NCBI GenBank assembly: GCA_963802205.1 | Contig: CAWDHW010000006.1 | Coordinates: forward strand, 281,382 to 345,381 | DNA length: 64,000 nt | DNA from: DYRB01 sp963802205 | GTDB taxonomy: Bacteria; Pseudomonadota; Gammaproteobacteria; Chromatiales; Chromatiaceae | Direction of reading: 5' to 3' | Shown here: one piece after another, positions 16,446 through 24,723 of the stretch | How the letters are laid out: each line of letters begins with the position of its first letter | How positions within the stretch are numbered: the first letter of the stretch is position 1 | Position numbers and translations under genes: made by a program | Notes under the pieces: generated by a model | Database searches by the model: none | Told to the model about the DNA's origin: nothing | The model's input: only the letters and a program-made list of their open reading frames with translations

Positions 16446-17289
16446 TGCCCTGGTCGATCCCGGCGGCGGTGAGGAGGTCGGGGATGTCGGCCTCGATGAT
16501 CGCGATGCCCTTGCTCTGGCAGAAACGCCGCTCCTTCTCCGTCGGCTCCGGGATCAGCGCCCAGCCGGTGGGGGAGCCGGCGGAGTAGACGATGTCGGAC
16601 ATGACCATGCGCTCGGTGTCCCGATTCAGACGCAGGCCGAGGAAGAGGTACTGGCGCCCCTGGCGGTAGGTCTTGAGGAATCCCGGGATGGCGAAGCCGC
16701 CCATCAGCTCGGTGATGTAGTCCACATAGTCGGCGTCGGAGGCGATGTAGAAGCCATCCGGGCGCGGGCTGCCCATGGGCTTGAACAGAATCGGCAGGGC
16801 CGGGTCGGCGGCATCCTGGTCGATCTCCGCGTACTGGCTGCCGTCGTAGTGGTGGATGCGGAAGCGGTAGTCGGTCCCGCCGGTGCGGGAGATACCGCGC
16901 ACCAGGGTGTGGGGGCGATCCGCGTAGCTGTCCTGGAGCTGGGTGTCGCGGTTGATGTCGATGACATAGTGAGGGTGGAGGCGCCCCAGCCAGTCGTGCA
17001 GCGGGGATCGGGTCCAGGTGCGATCGCCGTAGGTGCGGTTGAGGAAGCGGTCGATGGCCCCGCGCCCGCGCTTCAGCTCCACGTTCATGGCCGCGCGGGG
17101 AAACTCCCACATGAGCCGTGGCGACATGGGCCGGCCGTCGTTCATGGCGAGGATCAGGCTGTCGCTGTCGGCGGGGATGGCCTCCCCGGTCTGGGGGTCG
17201 ATGGCCCCGGCCAGGGCCCCGGGGCCGAGGAAGGGGACCAGCTCGCCGCGCTGGAGGGCGCCTGCGAGTTCACTCAATGGATACTGCAC
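16438..17289 (-). CDS. SIR2-like domain protein
   Basis: 283 residues. N-terminal LVPFLGPGAL resembles the NAD-binding GAG-loop of SIR2_2-type domains; PHYVIDINRDTQLQD fits the NTN-like second motif, and TGWALIPEPTEKERRF near the C-terminus resembles the tail of such domains. These proteins either consume NAD+ (as in defence systems) or act as deacylases. No fused effector or membrane segment is visible. The position in a nif cluster with NAD-using DraT is suggestive only. Leftward gene, convergent with the nifEN operon. Confidence 0.7.
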   Translation of the reverse strand: MQYPLSELAGALQRGELVPFLGPGALAGAIDPQTGEAIPADSDSLILAMNDGRPMSPRLMWEFPRAAMNVELKRGRGAIDRFLNRTYGDRTWTRSPLHDWLGRLHPHYVIDINRDTQLQDSYADRPHTLVRGISRTGGTDYRFRIHHYDGSQYAEIDQDAADPALPILFKPMGSPRPDGFYIASDADYVDYITELMGGFAIPGFLKTYRQGRQYLFLGLRLNRDTERMVMSDIVYSAGSPTGWALIPEPTEKERRFCQSKGIAIIEADIPDLLTAAGIDQGIR

Positions 17290-17494
17290 TGTGATGCTCC
17301 TGTCGCTCGGACGGGTGTTGTTCCGTCGTCAAGCAATTGGCATGCCGATACGTTCGGACCAGCCACCTCAGGTGGATCAAGGCGTGGGCCGGGGTTGGGG
17401 CCCGGACGAGGCTGTCGCAAAGGCGACAGGGTGTCGCCTTTGCCAGGTCCTGTTTGACACGATGTTCCAGCCAAACCGTCTTTTCGTCGGGCAT
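17270..17494 (-). CDS. Small cysteine-containing protein upstream of the SIR2-like gene
   Basis: 74 residues from ATG 17494: MPDEKTVWLEHRVKQDLAKA then TPCRLCDSLVRAPTPAHALI. The C-R-L-C pair and amphipathic helices look protein-like, and the end overlaps the SIR2-like start by 20 bp, suggesting coupling. No family recognised; could be spurious. Confidence 0.45.
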   Translation of the reverse strand: MPDEKTVWLEHRVKQDLAKATPCRLCDSLVRAPTPAHALIHLRWLVRTYRHANCLTTEQHPSERQEHHSAVSIE

Positions 17495-17725
17495 GCTGAT
17501 ACCCAGGGCCATCGAAGGTGCCGAATGTGAGAGCCGTGCAGCTGAACAATGGCCTCCGGGCCGCCCTTACGATGCTCCCTGGTGGTAGCGGAGGTCTATT
17601 GCTGATCAGGTCGGACGCTGTGCCACTATGGCAATACGTCCGCGCCTAAGGCGAGCCAGGGGTAACCGCCTCCGGCTTTGCGCTGCACGGTGGCAGCGAC
17701 TGTCCAGGGCACCCCGTAGATGCGG

Positions 17726-18160
17726 TCATCGCGCCTGCCTGGGCCCCCAAGCTGTGCACCAGCCGGTCGCATCGACCAGCAATGGTTTGCCACTTGGAGC
17801 GACTCGATAGGAGAAAATGGCGCAAGGCCCCGCTTCTTCCCCAGGTGTACCGCTATAAAGTTGGCAATTGCTGCAGGACTGGTGATCCTTGTGACTTTGG
17901 CTGGTGTAGCTGAGGGCGTGGGCTTGAGGGTCTTTCGGATCGAGAATTGGTTGGTCGTCCGCCGTTCTACCTGACCTAGCCGCCCAAGCGTTTTCGCTGA
18001 CGAATAGGCTGGCTGTGGGCGCGAGGACGAGCCCGAGCAGGTTGAGTCCCAAAAAACGGCGGCGGCTCTGGTCAGATCCCTCGTTGCCGGCCCGGTTTTC
18101 GCCGTTAGCCAGCGCCGGAGACATCAACCCATTGTGGTCTTCAGTAGTTTCCTGTTTCAT
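17726..18160 (-). CDS. High-potential iron-sulfur protein (HiPIP)
   Basis: Periplasmic [4Fe-4S] electron carrier that reduces the photosynthetic reaction centre in purple bacteria. From ATG 18160 there are 144 residues: a Tat signal (SRRRFLGLNLLGLVLAPTAS, cleavage after NAWA) and a mature domain with the four ligands in SCSNCQLY, GPCAIF and TGWCTAWGP. The N-terminal region before the twin arginine is long (about 30 residues). Its place among nif genes is unusual; possibly it serves as an electron carrier under diazotrophic growth, but no evidence links it. Confidence 0.9.
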   Translation of the reverse strand: MKQETTEDHNGLMSPALANGENRAGNEGSDQSRRRFLGLNLLGLVLAPTASLFVSENAWAARSGRTADDQPILDPKDPQAHALSYTSQSHKDHQSCSNCQLYSGTPGEEAGPCAIFSYRVAPSGKPLLVDATGWCTAWGPRQAR

Positions 18161-18550
18161 GCCTGTGTGCCTATCGAGTGGATTTGTCGAGGAAATGATC
18201 ACGCCGGCCGGGCTGGGCCAGGTGGCCATGGGGTCAAACACGTCATCCACGATGGAACTGCTGAATTTTCATTCCAGGTGAGACTGCAGACGTGGTAGAT
18301 CATATCGCAAATATTGTGCCAAACAATTGCGACGGATCTAAGTCTTTGAGCAAGCGACAGGTAGGACGCCTGACTGTGTGATTCGCCGCAGGCTTCACTG
18401 CCCCAGTTTGGGGTTCTGATCCCGGAAACCCCATGTCAGTGCACCATAAGCAGGCGGTCCGCCCAACCGATTCCCTAGGGGATTCGACTCAACATCGAGC
18501 GCCAGCCAACAGCAGGGCCTCCTGGTAGCAAGGCCGGCCACCGCCTGCCA
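18161..18550. other. Gene-poor spacer between NifZ-like and HiPIP genes
   Basis: 390 bp with locally lower GC (around 18290-18360) and no convincing reading frame. It must contain the leader of the HiPIP gene; no clear promoter was recognised. Confidence 0.5.
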
Positions 18551-18805
18551 TCAGCCGCCTTCGACCCGCAACTCCTCTGCCCAGCACCCGGTCGGTGGGC
18601 CCAGGACCAGTCCCTCTCCCTCGAACCGAACCAGATAGATGGCCCGCCCTGGGTCTTCCTCCAGGTGGCCGACGTTGACGAGGACCCCGCGGGTCCCGGC
18701 GTCCGCCAGGAGGGCCCCCGGTTCAAGGTCGGGGATGCCACCGTCGTTGTGGATGGCGGTCGCGGCGTAAACCACGTCGCCGGGGTTGAGTTGGGTCAGA
18801 TCCAT
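18551..18805 (-). CDS. Single-domain NifZ-family protein
   Basis: 84 residues from ATG 18805, preceded by GGAGG. LNPGDVVYAATAIHNDGGIPD, LLADAGTRGVLVNVGHLEE and GPPTGCWAEELR match the NifZ domain, which assists P-cluster or MoFe protein maturation. It is a one-domain relative of the two-domain NifZ at 27870. Divergent from iscA-nifUS; the NifA site at 18885 could serve both directions, but no -24/-12 box was found on this strand. Confidence 0.8.
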   Translation of the reverse strand: MDLTQLNPGDVVYAATAIHNDGGIPDLEPGALLADAGTRGVLVNVGHLEEDPGRAIYLVRFEGEGLVLGPPTGCWAEELRVEGG

Positions 18806-18884
18806 GGTTCCTCCGGTCGGGCTGGGTGTCTGGGGCGAGGGCCTGGGCGTGTCGGCTTTGCGACCCTGGGCCTGCGGTTGCGGC

Positions 18885-18900
18885 TGTCGCCGATCTGACA
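18885..18900 (+). promoter_or_regulatory. NifA upstream activator site for iscA-nifUS
   Basis: TGTCGCCGATCTGACA (TGT-N10-ACA), 64 bp upstream of the promoter at 18964. Confidence 0.75.
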
Positions 18901-18963
18901 AGGGCCGAGGTCAGTGCGATAAAAGTCCAGCAGAAACAATCCTCAATCTGGTCAAGCGAGGAG

Positions 18964-18979
18964 TGGCACAGGGCTTGCT
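18964..18979 (+). promoter_or_regulatory. Sigma-54 promoter of iscA-nifUS
   Basis: TGGCACAGGGCTTGCT, an essentially perfect -24/-12 element with 10-base GG-GC spacing, 61 bp before the iscA-like start. Confidence 0.93.
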
Positions 18980-19039
18980 AAGATCTCCCCAGGAGCCAAA
19001 GCAAGACTCAAGCCATTCCCCTACAACGGAGACTCATCC

Positions 19040-19363
19040 ATGTTGACCCTGACTGAGAGTGCCCAGAAGGCCGTGCGCCGCTTCATCAAGGGGGCGGACG
19101 AGCCTGTCGCCGGTCTGCGCATCTCCGTGACCGGCGGCGGCTGCTCCGGGATGCAGTACGCCATCGCCCTGGAGCCCGCCTCCAGGATCGACGACCTGGT
19201 GGTGGCGTGTGGGGCCTTCGAGGTCTTTGTGGACCCCTACAGCGCCCCCCTGCTCAATGGGGTGACGGTGGACTTCCAGGACGGTATGGACGGGAGCGGT
19301 TTCAAGTTCACCAATCCGAACGCCGGCGCTAGTTGTGGCTGCGGCAAGTCCTTTTCCGCCTGA
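19040..19363 (+). CDS. iscA: Nif-specific IscA/HesB iron-sulfur carrier
   Basis: 107-residue A-type carrier that transfers Fe-S clusters. The three conserved cysteines are in GGGCSGMQY and SCGCGKSF. Commonly precedes nifU in Azotobacter-type clusters (iscA-nif). ATG 19040 follows CAACGGAGACTC. Confidence 0.92.
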   Translation: MLTLTESAQKAVRRFIKGADEPVAGLRISVTGGGCSGMQYAIALEPASRIDDLVVACGAFEVFVDPYSAPLLNGVTVDFQDGMDGSGFKFTNPNAGASCGCGKSFSA

Positions 19364-19384
19364 CAACAGATTGGGGAAAACGCC

Positions 19385-20263
19385 ATGTGGGACTATTCCG
19401 AAAAGGTCAAAGAGCACTTCTTCAGCCCGCGCAACGCCGGTGCCGTGGCCCAGGCCAACGCCGTCGGGGACGTGGGGTCGCTCTCCTGCGGCGATGCGCT
19501 ACGCCTGAGCCTGAAGGTCGATCCGCAGACCGAGACCATCCTGGAGGCGGGCTTCCAGACCTTCGGCTGCGGCTCGGCCATCGCGTCGAGCTCGGCGCTC
19601 ACCGAGATCATCAAGGGCATGAGCCTGGATCAGGCCCTGAAGGTCAGCAACCAGGACATCGCCGACTACCTCGACGGCCTGCCGCCGGAGAAGATGCACT
19701 GCTCGGTGATGGGGCGTGAAGCCCTCCAGGCGGCGGTGGCCAACTATCGGGGCGAGGTCTGGACCGACGACCACGAGGAGGGCGCCCTAGTCTGCAAGTG
19801 CTTCGCTGTGGACACCGTCCTCATCGAAGAGACCGTCCGCTCCAACGGCCTGCGCACGGTGGAGGACGTGACCAACTACACCAAGGCCGGCGGTGGTTGT
19901 TCCTCCTGCCACGAGGGCATCGAAGAGGTCCTGATGCGGGTCCTGGCCGAGCGCGGCGAGACCTTCGACCCTACGGCCCCGCCCCTGGGCGCCACGCCCA
20001 AGCCCAAGAAGCTCGGCACCCTAGAGCGCATCCGCCGCATCGAGCAGGCCATCGAGGCGATCCGCCCGAACCTGCAACGGGATCGTGGCGACGTGGAACT
20101 GATCGAGATCGACGGCAAGAACGTGTACGTCAACATGACCGGGGCCTGCGTCGGCTGCCAGATGGCCTCCACCACACTCGAGGGCATACAGCAGCGCATC
20201 GTCGAGGACTTAGGCGAATTCGTCCGCGTCCTGCCCGCGAGCGCCCTGCGCAAGAGCGCCTGA
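19385..20263 (+). CDS. nifU: NifU, scaffold for nitrogenase Fe-S clusters
   Basis: 292 residues with three modules: an IscU-like N-terminal domain (SLSCGDALRL, FGCGSAIASSS, MHCSVMG), a central [2Fe-2S] ferredoxin-like domain (LVCKCFAV and GGGCSSCHEGIEEV), and a C-terminal Nfu-like domain with GACVGCQMASTTLEG. Builds clusters with NifS for NifH and NifB. Intact. Confidence 0.97.
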   Translation: MWDYSEKVKEHFFSPRNAGAVAQANAVGDVGSLSCGDALRLSLKVDPQTETILEAGFQTFGCGSAIASSSALTEIIKGMSLDQALKVSNQDIADYLDGLPPEKMHCSVMGREALQAAVANYRGEVWTDDHEEGALVCKCFAVDTVLIEETVRSNGLRTVEDVTNYTKAGGGCSSCHEGIEEVLMRVLAERGETFDPTAPPLGATPKPKKLGTLERIRRIEQAIEAIRPNLQRDRGDVELIEIDGKNVYVNMTGACVGCQMASTTLEGIQQRIVEDLGEFVRVLPASALRKSA

Positions 20264-20321
20264 ATCCGCACCCCTGTCCGGAGCGCCTTCCACCCCCCTT
20301 TCGACAGTTCGAGGCCAGACC

Positions 20322-21537
20322 ATGACCAGCACCGGCATCTACCTGGACAACAACGCCACCACCATGGTCGCACCGGAGGTGGTGGCGGCCATGCTGCCCT
20401 TCTTCACCGAGCAGTTCGGCAACCCCTCGTCCATGCACCAGTTCGGTGATCGCGTTGGCCGTGCCATCAAGACAGGCCCGCGGTCAGGTCCAGGCCCTGC
20501 TCGGGGCCGAACTGGACTCCGAGATCGTCTTTACCTCCTGCGGGACCGAGTCCGACAGCACCGCCATTCTCTCGGCCCTGCGGGCCCAGCCGGACCGCAA
20601 GGAGATCATCACCACCGTGGTCGAGCACCCGGCGGTCCTCGCCCTGTGCGAGCACCTGGAGAAGGAGGGCTACAAGGTCCACAGACTGAAGGTGGACGGC
20701 AAGGGTCGGCTCAACATGCGCGAGTACATGGACCTGCTCTCCGACAGGGTCGCCGTCGTCTCGGTGATGTGGGCCAACAACGAGTCCGGCACCTTGTTCC
20801 CGGTGGAGGAGATGGCGGAGCTGGCCCATTCCGCCGGGGTCATGTTCCACACCGATGCCGTCCAGGCCGTCGGCAAGGTCCCCATGGACCTCAAGGGGAC
20901 GGCCATCGACATGCTGTCGCTGTCCGGGCACAAGCTCCACGCCCCCAAGGGGGTCGGAGTCCTGTACCTGCGTCGCGGGACGCGCTACCGGCCCCTGCTG
21001 CGCGGGGGCCATCAGGAGCGCGGGCGCCGGGCTGGGACCGAGAACGCGGCCTCCATCGTCGGCCTTGGCGTCGCCTGCCAACTGGCCATGGAGCATCTGG
21101 ACTACGAAAAGACCGTCGTGCGGGCCATGCGCGACCACCTGGAGCAGGGCATTCTCGCCGCCGTTCCCAACTGCTTCGTCACCGGCGACCCCAGCAACCG
21201 CCTGCCCAACACCTGCAACATCGCCTTCGAGTACATCGAGGGCGAGGCCATCCTGCTGCTGCTGAACAAGCACGGCATCGCCGCCTCCTCGGGGTCCGCC
21301 TGCACCTCCGGGTCCCTGGAGCCCAGCCACGTCATGCGTGCCATGGGCATCCCCTTCACCGCGGCCCATGGCACCACGCGCTTCACCCTGTCGCGCTACA
21401 ACACCCTGGATGAGATGGATCGGGTCATCGCCGCCGTGCCCGACATCGTCGCGCGGCTGCGCAAGATGTCCCCCTACTGGGGCGAGCATGGCCCCGTCGA
21501 AGACCCGCAGAAGGCCTTTGCGCCGGCCTATGCCTGA
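20322..21537 (+). CDS. nifS: Cysteine desulfurase NifS, frame broken near the N-terminus
   Basis: PLP enzyme that releases sulfur from cysteine for Fe-S assembly on NifU. After ignoring one extra base near 20472 the product is 404 residues. Frame one gives YLDNNATTMVAPEV to GRAIK; the next gives ARGQVQALLGAELDSEI onward. PLP lysine is in SGHKLHAPKGVG and the catalytic cysteine in ASSGSACTSGSLEPSHV. The break is AAG-A-CAG where AAG-CAG is expected. All motifs are intact, so either a base-calling error or a very recent +1 mutation. Confidence 0.92.
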
Positions 21538-21730
21538 GGTGCCGCTGCGTCTTCAGGGACGATTCCACGGCCGCTTCGGTGTGCTCATAGGGGCGTATCC
21601 CGCTGCCTGTTGGATCGGAGTGTCCTGGTGCGCGGCCCATGAGTTAAGACAGCAGGCCGCTGGCCACGGCTGACTTGCCCCTCCCTGTCGGTTCTGTTGG
21701 CCTACCGGCTGCCGAGACCACTAACGGTGC

Positions 21731-21773
21731 AGCGCGTAGGTTGGGCCGACGAAGGAGGCCCAACCTACGCGCT
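21731..21773. repeat. Long REP palindrome beside the RAYT relic
   Basis: A perfect 17-bp stem (AGCGCGTAGGTTGGGCC) around a 9-base loop. It differs from the GTAGGTCGGGCTT family, and it abuts the 3' end of the RAYT relic, as expected for a transposase and its cognate REP. Confidence 0.85.
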
Positions 21774-22001
21774 GGGGTCTGCGACTTGTGCCTCGCTCGC
21801 CTTGCCGAGGTTGACGTCGGACGATCTTTCTGATGCGCGAGTGGTGCAACCCGAAGTAGTCGCCGATTTCCCGCATCGTGTACCCGCCGCTGGCGTACGC
21901 GGCAATGATCGCCCGATTTCGATCTGCATGGCCTGATCGTACTCACGCGAGGTGACATGGTACAGCGCACCCGCAAACTCAAGTCGCAACGGTCTAGCCA
22001 T
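21772..22001 (-). pseudogene. Decayed REP-associated tyrosine transposase (RAYT)
   Basis: ATG 22001 begins MARPLRLEFAGALYHVTSRE, the characteristic RAYT N-terminus. Then, out of frame, the typical C-terminal tail appears: AIIAAYASGGYTMREIGDYF, GLHHSRIRKIVRR and RQGERGTSRRPQ. The catalytic middle (about 150-200 residues) is deleted. Normal RAYTs are 200-300 residues, so this is an inactive remnant. It may explain mobility of the REPINs in this genome, but the tail could also belong to a different RAYT clade. Confidence 0.8.
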
Positions 22002-22128
22002 GACCGCAAAAGTAGCGCCAGGAGAGGCACAAGTCAACGACCCCGTGGGCTTGCGCCGAGTCCGCGGCTCAAATGAAGATCAGAGACCGCATCGGAAGCG
22101 GCGGCGGTGGGCAGAAAGCTGGCTGCCC

Positions 22129-22366
22129 GCGGCCCATTCGGTCACTTCCGGAATGAACTCCTCCCTGCGGTAGCCGAACAGGTCCAGCCGTCGGATCTGG
22201 CAGGCCACCAGGCTTGACCCCGCTTTCGATGCAGGCGCTGCGCAGCTCCTCGATGGTCGCGACCCCCGTTCTGCCGCAGGGCGCTGGCGAACCATGGCAT
22301 TTGGCCATGGACCTCGAAGCCGGGCAGATTGCTCGTCACTAGGTTGGGAATCTTCCAGTCGAATGA
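22129..22366 (-). pseudogene. Relic of a DsrE2-type sulfur-trafficking gene
   Basis: Pieces in different frames line up with the C-terminal half of DsrE/DsrF-like proteins of the dsrE2 type: IPNLVTSNLPGFE, then GVATIEELRSACIESGV, then KLVACQ-like (LVACQIRRLDLFGYRREEF) and IPEVTEWAA. At least two frame changes and a missing 5' half mark it as dead. In purple sulfur bacteria dsrE2 sits with rhd and tusA in sulfane-sulfur transfer. Confidence 0.7.
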
Positions 22367-23230
22367 ACCGCGACGAGCCAGGCTCGGTCTCAACGCCAGC
22401 TACCCCCGTACCGAGCGGCGATACCGAGCGGAAGCCTCCCACAATCCGATGGGTAGACGCCGAGATGGGCGTCGGCACCGGCGTGACGCACCTGCTTCGG
22501 TCCGCCGCCGCCAATGGTGGCGTCATCGGGATCTCCCTGTTGGGCAGTGGGTGATCGGCCCCAGTGGTTGTGGACTCGCGGTCATCGCGTGATCGCGGCA
22601 AGGCTGACGAGTTGCTGCAACTCAGGCGATCTGAGGGCGCAACCGCGACCATAGCTGCTTCGGTCGAACTGGCTGGCATGTCGCCCACGATCCGCTGTGC
22701 CGTGGCGGTCGCCATCTGAGACCTGAAGGTCCACCGCGACCCCAGCTCGGGACAGCATCTGCGCCAGCAACGGACTCGAGGTGAACCCGCGTCGCCTAGG
22801 CGTCGAGGCCCAGGGGCGAGCACTGGGAGGTCGGCATTGAGGCAGTCGCGCGGGGACGTTCGACTCGGCGGCTCCATGCGGTTTGCGTACCGGGCGATGC
22901 GCGGCGACGACGGCCGCGAGCAATGGTCTTGCGCCCGGCTCTCTGGGTGCCCATTGCGGCGAGCGGCCCCCTCGGGGTGAGGTGTAGAGCTGTAGGAGCG
23001 TCCGCGATTTACCAATTAGCGACAACAGCGCGCGGGTCTTGACTTGTGCCTGCGCGGACGGGGTCAGGCAGCCAGCGCCACACCCCCATCTCAACGCTAG
23101 CTTACCCCCGTCGGGCTCGACCGGCTACCTACAGATGCGATGGTAGACCCTGCCTTCTCTCGAAGAGCGACCGATGCGGTTCCTTCGTCACCGCATCCTA
23201 CGGGCTGCCTTGCTGCCGGGTCCCCACCGG
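22367..23230. other. Gene-poor stretch with repeat remnants
   Basis: About 860 bp with long but unconvincing open frames on both strands. Two short similar segments (TCTCAACGCCAGCTACCCCC at about 22388 and TCTCAACGCTAGCTTACCCC at about 23090) and the 38-bp repeat at 23169 are the only structures seen. Probably debris. Confidence 0.5.
23169..23206. repeat. 38-bp repeat, copy 1
   Basis: GACCGATGCGGTTCCTTC..., matching 23887-23924 with one difference. It contains the inverted arms GATGCGGT/ACCGCATC and flanks the yefM-yoeB/lipoprotein segment together with copy 2. Confidence 0.75.
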
Positions 23231-23491
23231 TCAGTAGTGATATCGGCAGGCAATGATGGTGAGATGGTCGTCGTCGACGGCGTAGACCAGGCGGTTGGTG
23301 TCGTCGATGCGACGGGACCAGAGGCCGGCCAGGTTCTCACGCAGGGGTTCGGGCTTGCCGAGCCCGGAAAAGGGTGTGCGGAGCGTGTCGGCGATCAAGC
23401 CATTGATGCGCCTCAAGGTCTTCTTGTCCTGGCCCTGCCAGTAGAGGTAGTCGCCCCAGGCCGCGTCGGTCCAGGCGAGGTGCCTAGTCAT
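23231..23491 (-). CDS. yoeB: YoeB/Txe-family mRNA interferase toxin
   Basis: 86 residues from ATG 23491. WGDYLYWQGQDKKTLRRINGL, GKPEPLRENLAGLWSRRIDD and RLVYAVDDDHLTIIACRYHY match YoeB, including the C-terminal catalytic histidine-tyrosine. It overlaps its antitoxin by 8 bp. Intact. Confidence 0.93.
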   Translation of the reverse strand: MTRHLAWTDAAWGDYLYWQGQDKKTLRRINGLIADTLRTPFSGLGKPEPLRENLAGLWSRRIDDTNRLVYAVDDDHLTIIACRYHY

Positions 23492-23738
23492 CCAGAGGGG
23501 CCCGCTCCTCGGCCGCCCCACCCCGGTATTGGGCGATAGAGCGGGCCAGGTGGGCGGCGTTGGCTGGGGACTTCAAAAGGTGGACGGTCTCCATCAGGCT
23601 ATTGAAGCTGTCCAGAGACATGACCACCGCGGGCTGGGCATCCCGGCGGGTGATGAGGGTGTAGTCCGCATCCCCGGCGACCCGGTCGAGGAGACCCTTG
23701 AGGTTGTTGCGGGCGTCGGTGAAGGTGACGGTTTGCAT
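23484..23738 (-). CDS. yefM: YefM/Phd-family antitoxin
   Basis: 84 residues: MQTVTFTDARNNLKGLLDRV is the Phd/YefM DNA-binding N-terminus; the acidic C-terminus would neutralise YoeB. Binds its own promoter in this family. Lies between nifS and nifV, opposite strand. Confidence 0.92.
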   Translation of the reverse strand: MQTVTFTDARNNLKGLLDRVAGDADYTLITRRDAQPAVVMSLDSFNSLMETVHLLKSPANAAHLARSIAQYRGGAAEERAPLDD

Positions 23739-23886
23739 GAGGGGCTACCTGTCCGGTTGATGGTACAAGTGTGGGGGTGCCTCGGTCTTGGGTAAAGGGG
23801 CTGTGGGGTTCGGCTCTTTGTGGGCCCTTTGGGACCCGATCGCGCCAGCTCCTAGATGCGGTGAGCCTGCGAACCGCATCGTTCGC

Positions 23887-23924
23887 GACCGATGCGGTTC
23901 CTTCATCACCGCATCCTACGGGCT
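23887..23924. repeat. 38-bp repeat, copy 2
   Basis: Same as 23169-23206 apart from one base; ends just before the lipoprotein stop codon. Confidence 0.75.
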
Positions 23925-23931
23925 ACAACGC

Positions 23932-24375
23932 TCATTTCCACGCATTCTTCGCCGCGTCGATCAGTGATCGCCCCTGCTTCAGCATCGCCTGCTTTACCGT
24001 CTCCGCCAAATCCTGCCTGGATAGCGCGCTCCCGTTGAGCAGCATCTTGGACGGTGACGTGGAGAAGGGAGAGAGCGGATCGGCGAGCGCCAGCGCGGTG
24101 TCATCGACCGCGTCGTAGTTGTAATAGCAGGAGGCCGTGCCCTGACCGCCCGGGCCCGACCAGCTCAGCTTGACGGCTGCATACTCCTTCCCCCGGGTCT
24201 CGGTCGTGGCCTCGGTCCAGTTCACCGGGCCAGCCCCGGCCAGCTTCACCGCAACCATGTCTTTGCAGAGGGTGACGCGAACGTCTTCGCCCGACCCGGA
24301 GCAAGCGCTCAGCGCCAGAGTTGCGGCAAGAACGGTCGAAACATGGATCAGACGTGGTGTAGCGGCAGGTGTCAC
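23932..24375 (-). CDS. Putative lipoprotein of unknown function
   Basis: 147 residues. The N-terminus has a lipoprotein signal with lipobox LSAC (residues about 22-25), giving a lipidated Cys25. The mature part has two further cysteines (LCKDM, SCYYNY) and no known domain. Alone between the toxin pair and nifV, on the opposite strand. Confidence 0.7.
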   Translation of the reverse strand: MTPAATPRLIHVSTVLAATLALSACSGSGEDVRVTLCKDMVAVKLAGAGPVNWTEATTETRGKEYAAVKLSWSGPGGQGTASCYYNYDAVDDTALALADPLSPFSTSPSKMLLNGSALSRQDLAETVKQAMLKQGRSLIDAAKNAWK

Positions 24376-24723
24376 GGGTATGGCTTCCTGTGTGGTGTGG
24401 TGCGCACCGGGGTGTTCTCGGCACCCCAGGTTGGCGCGGGGACTGGGGTCGCTCCGGCGCGGCCAACGATAGCACGGGCAGGGGGCGACACTGCGCGAGC
24501 CCAGGCCAGCGCGTTGCCGACGTTGCGTGCCAAGCTGAGCACGGCGGCGGGCCGCGCTCGGTCTCCGCTTCGGGGGTTACGTGTCCGACAAGCCTTCGCC
24601 CCTAGCTCTTGTCGGAAAGCCCTCAAATTCGGCCTCGCATCAATCTAACCTACTGATCGAAAGCACCTAATCTAGTTGGCCTGGGGATTGCTTTGCCTTC
24701 CGTAACACATTGGGAGGCCGCCC
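24376..24723. other. nifV leader region
   Basis: 350 bp without a gene. It holds a 9-bp inverted repeat (TCCGACAAG at 24584 and CTTGTCGGA at 24608) and the sigma-54-like promoter at 24678. No TGT-N10-ACA site was found. Confidence 0.5.
24678..24693 (+). promoter_or_regulatory. Probable sigma-54 promoter of nifV
   Basis: TGGCCTGGGGATTGCT keeps the GG-N10-GC spacing but the -24 box is TGGCCT instead of TGGCAC. 30 bp before the nifV start. Confidence 0.6.
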
